DNA of 17,679 bases from Bacillus_I endophytica_A. Lineage in GTDB: Bacteria > Bacillota > Bacilli > Bacillales > Bacillaceae_H. Numbering within the stretch: position 1 is the first letter of the stretch; each line of letters opens with the position of its first letter. The notes under the pieces were generated by a model that saw nothing but the letters and a program-made list of their open reading frames with translations, was not told the DNA's origin and did not search any database. Position numbers and translations under genes: made by a program. The stretch spans positions 1 to 17,679 of the forward strand of contig NZ_JALAMS010000062.1 of the NCBI RefSeq assembly GCF_026790145.1, in the 5' to 3' direction. This document shows, one piece after another, positions 1 to 7,205 of this stretch.

Positions 1-30
1 CCTATCAAACTTTATTCTAAAGCAACAAAC

Positions 31-56
31 GTACGTAAAAGTATGCTCTTACGGAC
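31..56. repeat. Dispersed palindrome, copy 1
   Basis: The arms GTACGTAAAAG and CTCTTACGGAC pair at 9 of 11 positions around a 4-base loop. The sequence resembles palindromes at 2451-2474 and 12354-12379 and, more loosely, 12437-12476. All share the core CGTAAAAGT...CTTTTACGGAC. It is either a repeat family or recombinase-related sites; the function is unknown. Confidence 0.55.
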
Positions 57-69
57 ATGAATTAAATAA

Positions 70-103
70 AAAGACCGTTATTCAAATTTAGTAATGGTTC
101 TTT
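70..103 (+). terminator. Terminator-like hairpin
   Basis: AAAGACCGTTA (70-80) pairs with TAATGGTTCTTT (92-103) with one bulged base and a G-T pair. A short T-rich tail follows. It would end a plus-strand transcript entering from outside the window. Confidence 0.35.
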
Positions 104-400
104 CATTGTATAGCAAGTACCTTATTAGAAAAAAGAACAAGCCTGTTAATTAACAATGAATTTGTGCCTTTTTATTGAGTATTACTCAAAGTCAAACGAT
201 GTGACAGAGGGTATAGGGTATGGAAAAAGCGAAAGCTGTTAGTCTGAAAAGGCATAGGAAGGCAGAAGAATGTTCGGTATTAATCTTTTATCTCAAATCA
301 TATTTTTACAAAATTTGAATTTTGTACCAGTACCCTTAAAGGTCCATTACTTTTTCTATGTAAATCGTCTTCTTAGTTTTGTTAAAAAAACTTAAGATAT

Positions 401-428
401 TTGCATCTACGGCAAGCTATCTTATAAA
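401..428 (+). promoter_or_regulatory. Putative sigma-A promoter of the Rpn gene
   Basis: TTGCAT (401-406), a 16-base spacer and TATAAA (423-428) lie about 40 bases upstream of the start codon. A GGGAGAG ribosome binding site (454-460) follows. The -35 match is only fair. Confidence 0.4.
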
Positions 429-466
429 ATAAGATTAAGAAATAACACAGACAGGGAGAGAAATCC

Positions 467-1318
467 ATGTCCACGAAATTAGTAAATTTACGAATTGATT
501 TTGCTTTTAAACAATTATTCGGTACTAAAGGAAGCGAAGATATATTAACTGGCTTTCTAAATGCTATTTTAGAAAAATCATTAGATGCATCTATTACATC
601 TCTTCAATTAGAAGATCCCCACCTTCATAAGGCTTACGAGGATGATAAGTTATCGATTTTAGATTTATTAGCAACACTTAATAATGGGACACAAGTAAAT
701 GTAGAAATACAACTTCGTAATACACATGATATGATTAAACGTTCTTTATATTACTGGAGTAAATTATACACTTCACAAATGCAAGAAGGGATGCCTTATC
801 GTTCCTTACGAAAAACGATTACTATTAACTTATTGGATTTTATTCTGTTTTCTTCAGACGAAGAGTTTCATACTACAGGTCAGCTATGGAACACACAAAA
901 AAAACGTGTTTTAAGTGATGATATTGAAATACACTTTGTTGAAATCCCAAAACTGATGAAACAGTGGCGGGAAGAAAAGGTAAACCCTTGGGAAAATGCA
1001 TTTGTTCGTTGGATGCTATTATTACCGGCTCACGAAGATGAACATTTAACACAAACATTGGAGGAGATTGCAATGAATCAAGATCCAATTTTACAAAAAG
1101 CGATGGATAAATGGGAAAATATGAGTCACGACTCTTCTTTCCGAATTGCATATGAAGCTCGTGAAAAACTATTACTTGATGAACAAGCTAAGTTGGCTCA
1201 CGCTCGTGAAGAAGGGAAAATTCAATTAATTCGTGGTATGCATAAAAATGGTATGCCATTAGATGATATCGCAAAATTTACAGATTTAAGTGTGGAAGAA
1301 ATAAAGAAATTATTATGA
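467..1318 (+). CDS. Rpn family PD-(D/E)XK nuclease (PF12784-type)
   Basis: This 283-residue protein looks like a member of the Rpn/YhgA-like family, often annotated as PD-(D/E)XK nuclease family transposase. Members are DNA endonucleases linked to RecA-independent recombination or to toxin-antitoxin-like behaviour. The N-terminal half fits the nuclease fold. Asp66 in the segment KLSILDLLA and Glu80-Ile-Gln82 form the D...ExQ variant of the active site. The C-terminal end (about 243-283) is charged and helical, ending in a small helix-turn-helix-like unit (PLDDIAKFTDLSVEEIKKLL), as is usual in Bacillus members. Length is close to the family norm, with no frameshift. The start is supported by GGGAGAG shortly upstream. 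It appears to be monocistronic, followed by a 14-bp inverted repeat at 1402-1440. The family is confident; the biological role is not. Confidence 0.9.
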   Translation: MSTKLVNLRIDFAFKQLFGTKGSEDILTGFLNAILEKSLDASITSLQLEDPHLHKAYEDDKLSILDLLATLNNGTQVNVEIQLRNTHDMIKRSLYYWSKLYTSQMQEGMPYRSLRKTITINLLDFILFSSDEEFHTTGQLWNTQKKRVLSDDIEIHFVEIPKLMKQWREEKVNPWENAFVRWMLLLPAHEDEHLTQTLEEIAMNQDPILQKAMDKWENMSHDSSFRIAYEAREKLLLDEQAKLAHAREEGKIQLIRGMHKNGMPLDDIAKFTDLSVEEIKKLL

Positions 1319-1401
1319 TAACGTATTAAATCATAGATGCAGCTTTGAAATAAAGTTTTATCAAAAATAGCGAGTGAACCTGTGTTTTACGTCAAATTTA
1401 A

Positions 1402-1440
1402 AGAATCCATTTTGAAAAAAGATCGATCAAAATGGATTCT
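1402..1440. terminator. Strong hairpin after the Rpn gene
   Basis: AGAATCCATTTTGA (1402-1415) and TCAAAATGGATTCT (1427-1440) are perfect 14-bp arms with an 11-base loop. The loop contains GATCGATC. Only a weak T-run follows, so termination is inferred mainly from stem strength and position, 84 bases after the stop codon. Confidence 0.5.
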
Positions 1441-1609
1441 ACAGTTTTGATTACAGATGGATTTTTATAAAAAAGTTTGATCTTTTTAGGGTACGTTTTG
1501 TTGAACATTCGCACCCGTTAAAGAAAATACTTAGAAATTTAACTACAATAATCCCCTTTTAAGTATAGAAATATAAAATGACATTTGTACAATGGTTAAG
1601 TTAATAAAT

Positions 1610-2134
1610 TTAATGTGATTGAATTTTTTCCTTCCACTGATACAAAAAACGAGGATAGTCCATGTTTACTGAAGTGTAGCCTAGTTGATGAAGCATTGCT
1701 GTTATATTACCGCGGTGGTACGTTCCGTGATTGACAATATGCTGAATCATTTCTGCTATACTCATCTCCATATCCCCAATCCATGGGTTATTAAACGGAA
1801 AGCTTTTATCAAAGTCCCGTTTTTCCTTTAAAAAGTCGTCAAACCGAGCGTAGAGGTCATCGAATAACGGCTCTACATCCACTAATTTCTTTCCTTCAAC
1901 TTCTTTAAATCGTTGCTCGTATAACTTCATAGCCTCATCAAAAGGCGCGCCTGCAAATACATCAAGCCCTATTTGATCACCAGCGCAAAGGTGGCTAACT
2001 ACCTTCGAAATCGAAGGGAAAACGCTTTGAATTTCCTGATGGTAAATTTCCTCTGGAAGTTCTTTTAATCGGTTTAGAATAAGTGAATTTGCCCATTTGT
2101 GGTAATCGTACAGTTTAATGATTGAATGCGCCAT
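1610..2134 (-). CDS. DinB family metal-binding protein
   Basis: This 174-residue protein has the four-helix DinB/YfiT-like fold signature. Candidate metal ligands are His48 (VVSHLCAGD), His136 and His140 (NHGTYHRG, an HxxxH pair). The start MAHSIIKLYDYHKWAN and the aromatic-rich end (DYPRFLYQW) are typical of Bacillus DinB proteins. These are small damage-inducible proteins or thiol transferase relatives (for example bacillithiol S-transferase BstA). An upstream GTG at 2149 is in frame, but the ATG at 2134 has GGGAGGA eight bases before it and is preferred. The gene stands alone, with no T-rich terminator seen. Whether it is a bacillithiol transferase or an uncharacterised member cannot be decided from sequence alone. 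Confidence 0.88.
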   Translation of the reverse strand: MAHSIIKLYDYHKWANSLILNRLKELPEEIYHQEIQSVFPSISKVVSHLCAGDQIGLDVFAGAPFDEAMKLYEQRFKEVEGKKLVDVEPLFDDLYARFDDFLKEKRDFDKSFPFNNPWIGDMEMSIAEMIQHIVNHGTYHRGNITAMLHQLGYTSVNMDYPRFLYQWKEKIQSH

Positions 2135-2334
2135 CTTTAATCCTCCCACTTAAAAATTGATACCTAAAAATGATAAATCCGAAAAAGAAAACTATATACT
2201 TATTCTGTTTTATTTTATAAAACCCCTTTTTTAACCAAATTGTCTCCGTTAGCTTAACAAGAAAAGAAAATTTCACTACATGATTTTGATCAAACTTTTT
2301 TACAAATTATCAAACTTTGTTTTAAATCCACAAT

Positions 2335-2366
2335 AGAAGCTTTGCGGAAAATTCCGCAAAGCTTCT
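2335..2366. repeat. 15-bp perfect inverted repeat
   Basis: AGAAGCTTTGCGGAA (2335-2349) and its exact complement TTCCGCAAAGCTTCT (2352-2366) are separated by two bases. Neither strand has a T-tract, so it is not a standard intrinsic terminator. It lies between the end of the MFS gene and the start of dinB and may act as a transcript stabiliser or a protein site. Confidence 0.6.
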
Positions 2367-2450
2367 TATTATGTATGGACAGTCAGGATATTGATTTGAG
2401 TTCTCATGTTAATATAAACACTCCGTATAAATAGCTGTTTGTAAAACCCA

Positions 2451-2474
2451 TCCGTAAAAGTGTACTTTTATGGA
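2451..2474. repeat. Dispersed palindrome, copy 2
   Basis: TCCGTAAAAGT and ACTTTTATGGA pair over 11 positions, with one G-T pair, around two bases. It shares the core and outer bases with the copies at 31-56 and 12354-12379. Confidence 0.6.
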
Positions 2475-2508
2475 CGCATTCGTAAATAGAACCCTATCTA
2501 GGGTAATA

Positions 2509-2538
2509 AAAAAGAACTTTCCATCGAAAGTCCTTTTT
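2509..2538 (-). terminator. Intrinsic terminator of the MFS gene
   Basis: The stem 2509-2521 / 2526-2538 has one mismatch and a 4-base loop. On the minus strand it is followed by TTTTTTATTA. It sits about 50 bases beyond the MFS stop codon. The A/T flanks could make it work in both directions. Confidence 0.8.
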
Positions 2539-2585
2539 GTCTTTTATTAACTTAATGAAAGGAGAACTACATAAATCATTTCGTA

Positions 2586-3887
2586 TTAAAGTCCTTGATC
2601 AATTTTAATTTTATGTTCCTCTTTCCTCCCACGAGCCCATATAATAACAGGAATTAATAGTAAAGATAAAATACCTCCACTTAACGATAAAATGGCATAA
2701 CTTGAATGAGCAACTACCATTCCAGATAAAGCTCCACCTGAAGCGCCTGCTAAAGCAATCAAAACATCTATAGTACCTTGGGTTTTCGCACGTGTTGACG
2801 GTTCTGTCTCATCCACAATTTGAGCCGTTCCACTAATCAACCCTAAGTTCCAACCCAATCCAAGTAAAGAAAGAGCCACAACTAAGAGAACCATCGAATC
2901 ACTCGGTGCCATAGCTGCTACTAAACCAGCTAAAAGCAGGGTAACTCCTGAAGCAATCGTCATCGCTGTTCGCCCAATTTTATCAATTAAGATTCCTGTA
3001 AATAAGGAAGGAAGATACATAGAACCGATATGAAACCCAATTACGATGCCTACTTCACCTAAACCATGCCCATGATGCTTCATATGTACAGGTGTCATGG
3101 TCATGATCGCAACCATTACAATTTGAGTGAGGATCATAACTGTGGCCCCAACAGCCACTCCTTTTTTGTTAGTTGATTTCTCAGCATTCGTTAAATTCTT
3201 TTGATTGTCACGTTCTTGTTTATTCGCTTCTATGGCTCTTGCTATCAGTAATGGATCTGGTCGAAGCATAATATAAAATACAAGACCAGCTAATATATAG
3301 GCAGCTGCTGCTAAAATGAAAGGTCCTGCAAGTGCCGGAACACCAATAGAAAGCGCGAAATCCCCCATCACATTAACTAAATTTGGACCTGCAACTGCCC
3401 CAAACGTAGTGAAAACCATGGCCATACTAACCGCAGTCGCTCGTTGTTTTTTATTTGCTAAGTCTGTACCGGCGTAACGAGCTTGTAGATTAGTTGCTGT
3501 TCCTGCTCCATAAATAAGAAGAGAAGCAAATAAGAGAAAAATACTATTTATAATGGCTGCAAAAATAACTCCAATTGCCCCAATTCCACCTACTATAAAA
3601 CCTGTCGCTAGACCAAAGCGACGTCCATATCGTTGTGAAAGCCTTCCAACTGCTAAAGCAGCCCCTGCTGAACCTAGAGTAAACATAGCAGTTGGTAATC
3701 CTGAAACTGCATCTGTACCAAGCATTTGTTGAGCAAGGATTGCTCCTACAGTTATCCCGGCAGCAAGACCAGCTCCTCCAAAGATTTGTGAAAGGCCAAC
3801 GATAAATAATGTACGTTTATATAACCTTTTCCTCTCTTCTGGAGAGTCTATATAACCTTGAATTAAATCATTTGTATGCCTTGTCAT
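2586..3887 (-). CDS. MFS transporter (probable efflux permease)
   Basis: The 433-residue protein is strongly hydrophobic, with about 12 membrane spans in two halves. The halves are separated by a hydrophilic loop rich in Lys, Asn and Glu (near IEANKQERDNQKN). Between spans 2 and 3 lies the MFS motif A, GRLSQRYGRR (about residues 81-90), which marks the proton-coupled major facilitator fold. No substrate can be assigned. The GTG at 3896 is in frame, but the ATG at 3887 is preferred because AGGTG lies six bases upstream and would overlap the GTG start. The promoter and palindromic operator at 4023-4075 match those of the SDR gene. This suggests export of a compound handled by, or sensed through, the ArsR-rhodanese regulator. 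Confidence 0.88.
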   Translation of the reverse strand: MTRHTNDLIQGYIDSPEERKRLYKRTLFIVGLSQIFGGAGLAAGITVGAILAQQMLGTDAVSGLPTAMFTLGSAGAALAVGRLSQRYGRRFGLATGFIVGGIGAIGVIFAAIINSIFLLFASLLIYGAGTATNLQARYAGTDLANKKQRATAVSMAMVFTTFGAVAGPNLVNVMGDFALSIGVPALAGPFILAAAAYILAGLVFYIMLRPDPLLIARAIEANKQERDNQKNLTNAEKSTNKKGVAVGATVMILTQIVMVAIMTMTPVHMKHHGHGLGEVGIVIGFHIGSMYLPSLFTGILIDKIGRTAMTIASGVTLLLAGLVAAMAPSDSMVLLVVALSLLGLGWNLGLISGTAQIVDETEPSTRAKTQGTIDVLIALAGASGGALSGMVVAHSSYAILSLSGGILSLLLIPVIIWARGRKEEHKIKIDQGL

Positions 3888-4022
3888 ATTAAACACCTAC
3901 TTATATTTTAGTTGTTAGTCAACTGTTTCCAGTTATATACACCTATCTCTATTCTGTCGAACTAATTAAATCCCTTCAATCCCATTCATTTAACATATCG
4001 AATTACCCTCCTATTATATTAT

Positions 4023-4075
4023 TAAATTAATCAATTGAATAATTAATGCTAAACCTGAATATACTTTTTTGTCAA
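4023..4075 (-). promoter_or_regulatory. MFS promoter with ArsR-type operator
   Basis: On the minus strand, TTGACA (4070-4075), 18 bases and TAGCAT (4046-4051) form a sigma-A promoter. A near-perfect 24-bp palindrome (4023-4046, centred on TCAATTGA) follows and covers the likely start point. The same palindrome occurs at the SDR promoter and before the arsR-rhodanese gene. Confidence 0.7.
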
Positions 4076-4407
4076 CGCTAAAGCCTTTATATAAATGGCT
4101 GAATTAATAATTTGATTCTTAATATAATTTCCTCTCTATTCAATGAACGATAAGAAAAATATTGGCGAGTCTAATTCAGAAACATTCTAATAAAAATAGT
4201 ACAGGATGGTTATATAAACACTTGATATCACGCGTTCTTTTATCCGCGCCACCCAAAATGTAAAATTTGAGTATATCCCTTAGATACCTATCTCACATGT
4301 AATAAATTTATGACAGAGGAAAAAATATTATCGGTTAAATTACTGTAAGAATAGCTCGCATGAATACTACTCGCCATAAAGAAATGATGTAGTAAGTAAA
4401 AACTTAG
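4076..4407. other. Intergenic spacer between divergent promoters
   Basis: No coding frame, repeat or RNA motif could be supported here. It is AT-rich spacer separating the MFS and SDR promoters. Confidence 0.5.
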
Positions 4408-4455
4408 TTGACGAAATAAAAATCCGATGCTATTATTCAACTATTCAATTGAATA
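4408..4455 (+). promoter_or_regulatory. SDR promoter with ArsR-type operator
   Basis: TTGACG (4408-4413), a 17-base spacer and TATTAT (4431-4436) make a good sigma-A promoter. TATTCAATTGAATA (4442-4455) is a perfect 14-bp palindrome at the predicted start point, about 12 bases beyond the -10. This layout suits repression by an ArsR-family dimer. Transcription would leave a leader of roughly 230 bases. Confidence 0.72.
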
Positions 4456-4484
4456 ATGATTTGCAAATCATGAATTACCGGTAA
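4456..4484. promoter_or_regulatory. Two further palindromes next to the SDR operator
   Basis: ATGATTTGCAAATCAT (4456-4471) is a perfect 16-bp palindrome and TTACCGGTAA (4475-4484) a perfect 10-bp one. They abut the ArsR-type operator. They may be extra protein sites or the start of a folded leader; the role is unknown. Confidence 0.4.
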
Positions 4485-4517
4485 ATTTTTTAAATCATTA
4501 TGTACCTATTAGTAGAT

Positions 4518-4608
4518 AGTGCAATTTTAATATATTTAAATCCTATAGATGAATTAGGATGATGCAATCAACTACTGTAAATGATATGTCTATAGGTAAA
4601 AATGCACT
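4518..4608 (+). ncRNA. Candidate structured 5' leader of the SDR gene
   Basis: Two nested helices can form in the long leader: 4518-4528 with 4598-4608 (10 of 11 pairs) and CCTATAGA (4542-4549) with TCTATAGG (4589-4596, 8 of 8). An alternative small hairpin, ATCCTA (4540-4545) with TAGGAT (4555-4560), competes with the second helix. No known riboswitch class is recognised, so this is a folding hypothesis only. Confidence 0.3.
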
Positions 4609-4670
4609 TAAAAGGATTTTCAATTAGTGATTGATGAAATAACTGAACTAAATAATACAAATGGAGATGA

Positions 4671-5447
4671 ATGATAATGAAATTTGAAAATAAAACGGTC
4701 ATCGTAACTGGTGGAGGTACTGGAATTGGTAAAGCAACTGCAAAAAGATTTTTTGAAGAAGGAGCAAATGTAATTATTAATGGCCGTCGAGAAAATGTGT
4801 TAAAGGAAACAGCTTTAGAGATTGATCCAAGTGGCAAAAAGGTTTTATATGTAGTTGGGGACATTAGTAAAAAAGAAACTTCAGAGAATCTAGTTAAAAC
4901 AGCAGTAGAAATGTTTGGAGGTGTGGACGTATTAGTTAATAATACAGGTAAATTTAATCCAACACCGTTTCTTGAACATACAGAAGATGATGTACAATCT
5001 TATTTAGATACAATTGTAAAAGGAACATTCTACCCTTCTCAAGCCGTTATACCAGAAATGAAAAAACGTGGAGGAGGAGCGATTGTAAATACGGGTTCAA
5101 TGTGGGCTATTCAAGCAGTTGAAGCAACTCCTTCATCAGCTTATTCAGCTGCAATGGCAGGAAGACATGCTTTAACAAGAAATTTAGCTGTAGAATTCGC
5201 TGGCGATGGCATTCGAGTAAATGCCGTAGCACCTGCAGTTGTTGAAACGCCAATCTACAACACTTTTATGTCAGAAGAAGAAGTAGCAGAAGTGTTACCA
5301 ACATTTAATGAGTTTCATCCAATTGGACGCAATGGTACTCCAGAGGATGTAGCGAATGCTGTCTTATTCCTTGCCGATGATTCATCATCATGGATTACAG
5401 GTATTATTATGCCACTTGATGGTGGAATTACAGCTCGCTTAAGATAA
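4671..5447 (+). CDS. Short-chain dehydrogenase/reductase-like protein with Lys-to-Met active site
   Basis: This is a Rossmann-fold protein of the classical SDR type, 258 residues. The cofactor motif TGGGTGIG is at 13-20, and NNTG (90-93) takes the place of NNAG. The catalytic serine is likely Ser143 (NTGSMWA) and the tyrosine Tyr158. The usual YxxxK motif reads Y-S-A-A-M, so the catalytic lysine is Met162 (codon at 5154-5156). Asn184 and the VAPAVVETPI segment follow as in active members. Either the subfamily works without this lysine or it has another role. ATG at 4671 and ATG at 4677 (MKFENKT) both fit the GGAGATGA site, the second with more usual spacing. The ytxJ-like gene follows after 92 bases, probably cotranscribed. 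Control by the ArsR-type operator is inferred. Confidence 0.9.
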   Translation: MIMKFENKTVIVTGGGTGIGKATAKRFFEEGANVIINGRRENVLKETALEIDPSGKKVLYVVGDISKKETSENLVKTAVEMFGGVDVLVNNTGKFNPTPFLEHTEDDVQSYLDTIVKGTFYPSQAVIPEMKKRGGGAIVNTGSMWAIQAVEATPSSAYSAAMAGRHALTRNLAVEFAGDGIRVNAVAPAVVETPIYNTFMSEEEVAEVLPTFNEFHPIGRNGTPEDVANAVLFLADDSSSWITGIIMPLDGGITARLR

Positions 5448-5539
5448 AAATAAAAAGTGGGAAACTTCCCCCCTCTATATGTAGTGAATTCTTTATAATA
5501 CTAGAGAATATTTGCAATTCTTGTAAGGAGGGAGACCGA

Positions 5540-5878
5540 ATGGAGTGGAAGGAAATAAAGACATTAGAAGAATGGGATTCCATCTTAGAAAATTCTATTA
5601 AACGAGGACAGGTCATTTTAAAGCACAGTACTACTTGTCCCGTAAGTGCTAATGCTTTACAAGAATACAATGATTATTTAAAGAATACACCAAATCATGA
5701 TTTAGATTACACTCTTGTGAAAGTAATTGAATCACGCGCAGTTTCTAACAAGATAGCTGAGGATGTTAATGTGAAACATGAATCTCCACAAATTATTTTT
5801 GTGAAAGATAAATCTAAATATTGGACGGCATCACACTGGGCAGTCACCACTGAACATATGAACGCCGTATTAAATTAA
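5540..5878 (+). CDS. YtxJ/BrxC-type monothiol bacilliredoxin
   Basis: The 112-residue thioredoxin-fold protein carries KHSTTCPVS with the reactive Cys33 and the later VKHESPQIIF block with its cis-proline. Both closely match Bacillus subtilis YtxJ (BrxC) as known from memory. That protein belongs to the bacillithiol system and removes bacillithiol from mixed disulfides in the cytosol. Only one cysteine is present, as in monothiol members. A strong AAGGAGG site precedes the ATG. A TATAAT at 5494-5499 lacks a good -35, so the gene is more likely read from the SDR promoter. Placement after an SDR and before a rhodanese-type repressor supports a thiol-redox role. Confidence 0.88.
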   Translation: MEWKEIKTLEEWDSILENSIKRGQVILKHSTTCPVSANALQEYNDYLKNTPNHDLDYTLVKVIESRAVSNKIAEDVNVKHESPQIIFVKDKSKYWTASHWAVTTEHMNAVLN

Positions 5879-6118
5879 TAAAAAGTAGTAATATCTTTTG
5901 GTTGATTTTCACATCGTAATAATTAACTTTGTATCGAACCATAATAATTTAGACATAGTAATATTAAAAAATCTATGCATTGTAATTGATGACATTGTTC
6001 GTTAAACTTCTTGAAATTATAGCTAACCTGCAATAGAAAAATAAATCATACAATCATCTTTTTAATTCACATTTAATTTTCTCTTGTAGATTAAGTATGA
6101 GCTAATACAATCATTATC

Positions 6119-6175
6119 TTGTTATTTTTATTTCAACTATAGTATCATCAACAATGTAATCAATTGAATAATAAA
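6119..6175 (+). promoter_or_regulatory. arsR-rhodanese promoter with autoregulatory operator
   Basis: TTGTTA (6119-6124), 18 bases and TATCAT (6143-6148) form a weak sigma-A promoter. TCAATTGA (6160-6167), within TAATCAATTGAATAAT, is the same palindrome as at the MFS and SDR promoters. AAAGGATG (6173-6180) serves as ribosome binding site. Autorepression is inferred. Confidence 0.6.
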
Positions 6176-6187
6176 GGATGATTAATT

Positions 6188-6859
6188 ATGGAAGAGCTCA
6201 TTTCTTCTGCAAAAGATTATAAAGATGAAATGTATAAACAGCTATCAAGAGTTGGAAAATGTTTGTCCAGTGACAAACGTCTTGAAATATTAAATTTATT
6301 AGTTCATGGTCCAAAACCAGTGGAAAAATTAGCTAAGGATACGGGGATGAGTGTGGCAAACGTTTCACGTCATCTTCAAATTCTGAATGACTCAAGATTA
6401 GTTAAGTTTACTAAAAAGGGAACCTATGCTATCTATTCATTGGCAGATCCAGCTATTGCTGATTTCTTGTTTTCCTTATGGCATATTGGTGAAAAACAAC
6501 TTTCAGATATCAGTCGGATTAAAGAAGATTTCTTAGGTGACTTGGAAGGTTTATATACACTTACGATGGATGAAGTTTATGAAAAACTAAATGAAGGAAA
6601 TACGATCCTTATAGACTTACGTCCCTCAGATGAGTATGAAGCTGGACATATAGAGGGTTCAGTCTCTTTACCTATGGAAAAATTAGATTCATATCTTCAA
6701 GAACTACCGAAGGATAAAGAAATTGTAGCTTATTGTAGAGGTCAATTTTGTGCTTTTTCAGCTATTGCTGCACAAAAAATGAAAGACAAAGGACTTAAGG
6801 CTTACCGTATGGCAGAAAGTATTCACGAATGGGAAAAGTATCTGGAACTAAAACATTAA
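6188..6859 (+). CDS. ArsR-family repressor fused to a rhodanese domain
   Basis: The 223-residue protein has two domains. Residues 20-100 are a winged helix of the ArsR/SmtB type (LVHGPKPVEKLAKDTGMSVA then NVSRHLQILNDSRLV). Residues 125-220 are a rhodanese domain with IDLRPSDEYEAGHI and the active loop C183-RGQF-C188. Proteins of this design occur in many bacteria and are thought to sense sulfur or thiol chemistry through the rhodanese cysteine. Cys25 in the DNA-binding part could also take part. No CxC metal motif on the recognition helix is seen, so metal sensing is less likely. Matching palindromes at its own promoter and at two neighbours suggest a small regulon of exporter, SDR and bacilliredoxin. 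The domains are certain; the signal is inferred. Confidence 0.9.
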   Translation: MEELISSAKDYKDEMYKQLSRVGKCLSSDKRLEILNLLVHGPKPVEKLAKDTGMSVANVSRHLQILNDSRLVKFTKKGTYAIYSLADPAIADFLFSLWHIGEKQLSDISRIKEDFLGDLEGLYTLTMDEVYEKLNEGNTILIDLRPSDEYEAGHIEGSVSLPMEKLDSYLQELPKDKEIVAYCRGQFCAFSAIAAQKMKDKGLKAYRMAESIHEWEKYLELKH

Positions 6860-6927
6860 TATATAAATTCCGTTTGTAGTAATATAAAGAGCTACTTTTA
6901 TAGGCACAAAAATATCCCTTTATAATG

Positions 6928-7045
6928 TCAGTAAGAATGGAAAAAGTAAAGAAATCATACTTTATTGCGGTTCCTACTTAAGAAAGCATTTTATGAGGCA
7001 TTTTTCACCAATGTAATTCATAAAATGTACGCCCTTTCTTACTGA
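6928..7045. repeat. Nested inverted-repeat element before the CMD gene
   Basis: TCAGTAAGAA (6928-6937) pairs exactly with TTCTTACTGA (7036-7045). Inside, CATTTTATGA (6987-6996) pairs with TCATAAAATG (7018-7027). TAAGAAAG (6979-6986) can instead pair with CTTTCTTA (7034-7041), which overlaps the outer arm, so the two folds exclude each other. A TATAAT (6921-6926) lies just upstream but lacks a good -35. This 345-base gap holds no gene. It may be a small mobile repeat or a structured leader. Confidence 0.45.
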
Positions 7046-7145
7046 TATGATTCTTATTAATGAATCTTCAAAAATTATATTAGTAACAATTATATAGATC
7101 GGTCAGTTTGAGTTTCATTCAAGTAGTTGATATTTTAACCGTATT

Positions 7146-7175
7146 TTGAATACTCCATATACGTTAAAGTATTAA
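7146..7175 (+). promoter_or_regulatory. Possible promoter of the CMD gene
   Basis: TTGAAT (7146-7151), 18 bases and TATTAA (7170-7175) lie 30 bases before the start codon. This is a fair sigma-A match only. Confidence 0.3.
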
Positions 7176-7205
7176 AACAGACTACTGTAAAAAAGAGTAG
7201 ATAAA

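Larger units (their letters stand above)
1..400. other. Gene-poor left edge
   Basis: No convincing gene is visible here. The stretch carries one copy of the dispersed palindrome (31-56) and a terminator-like hairpin (70-103). A 32-codon frame starting with ATG at 220 has no clear ribosome binding site and is not called. The rest is AT-rich spacer upstream of the Rpn gene. Confidence 0.5.

Noticed and set aside
4164..4375. Seven-base inverted pair GGCGAGT / ACTCGCC
   Set aside because: Short, 200 bases apart and without neighbouring complementarity; likely chance.
5456..5472. GGGAA/TTCCC as terminator between SDR and ytxJ-like genes
   Set aside because: Loop is too small for this stem and there is no T-tract; the two genes are better read as one operon.
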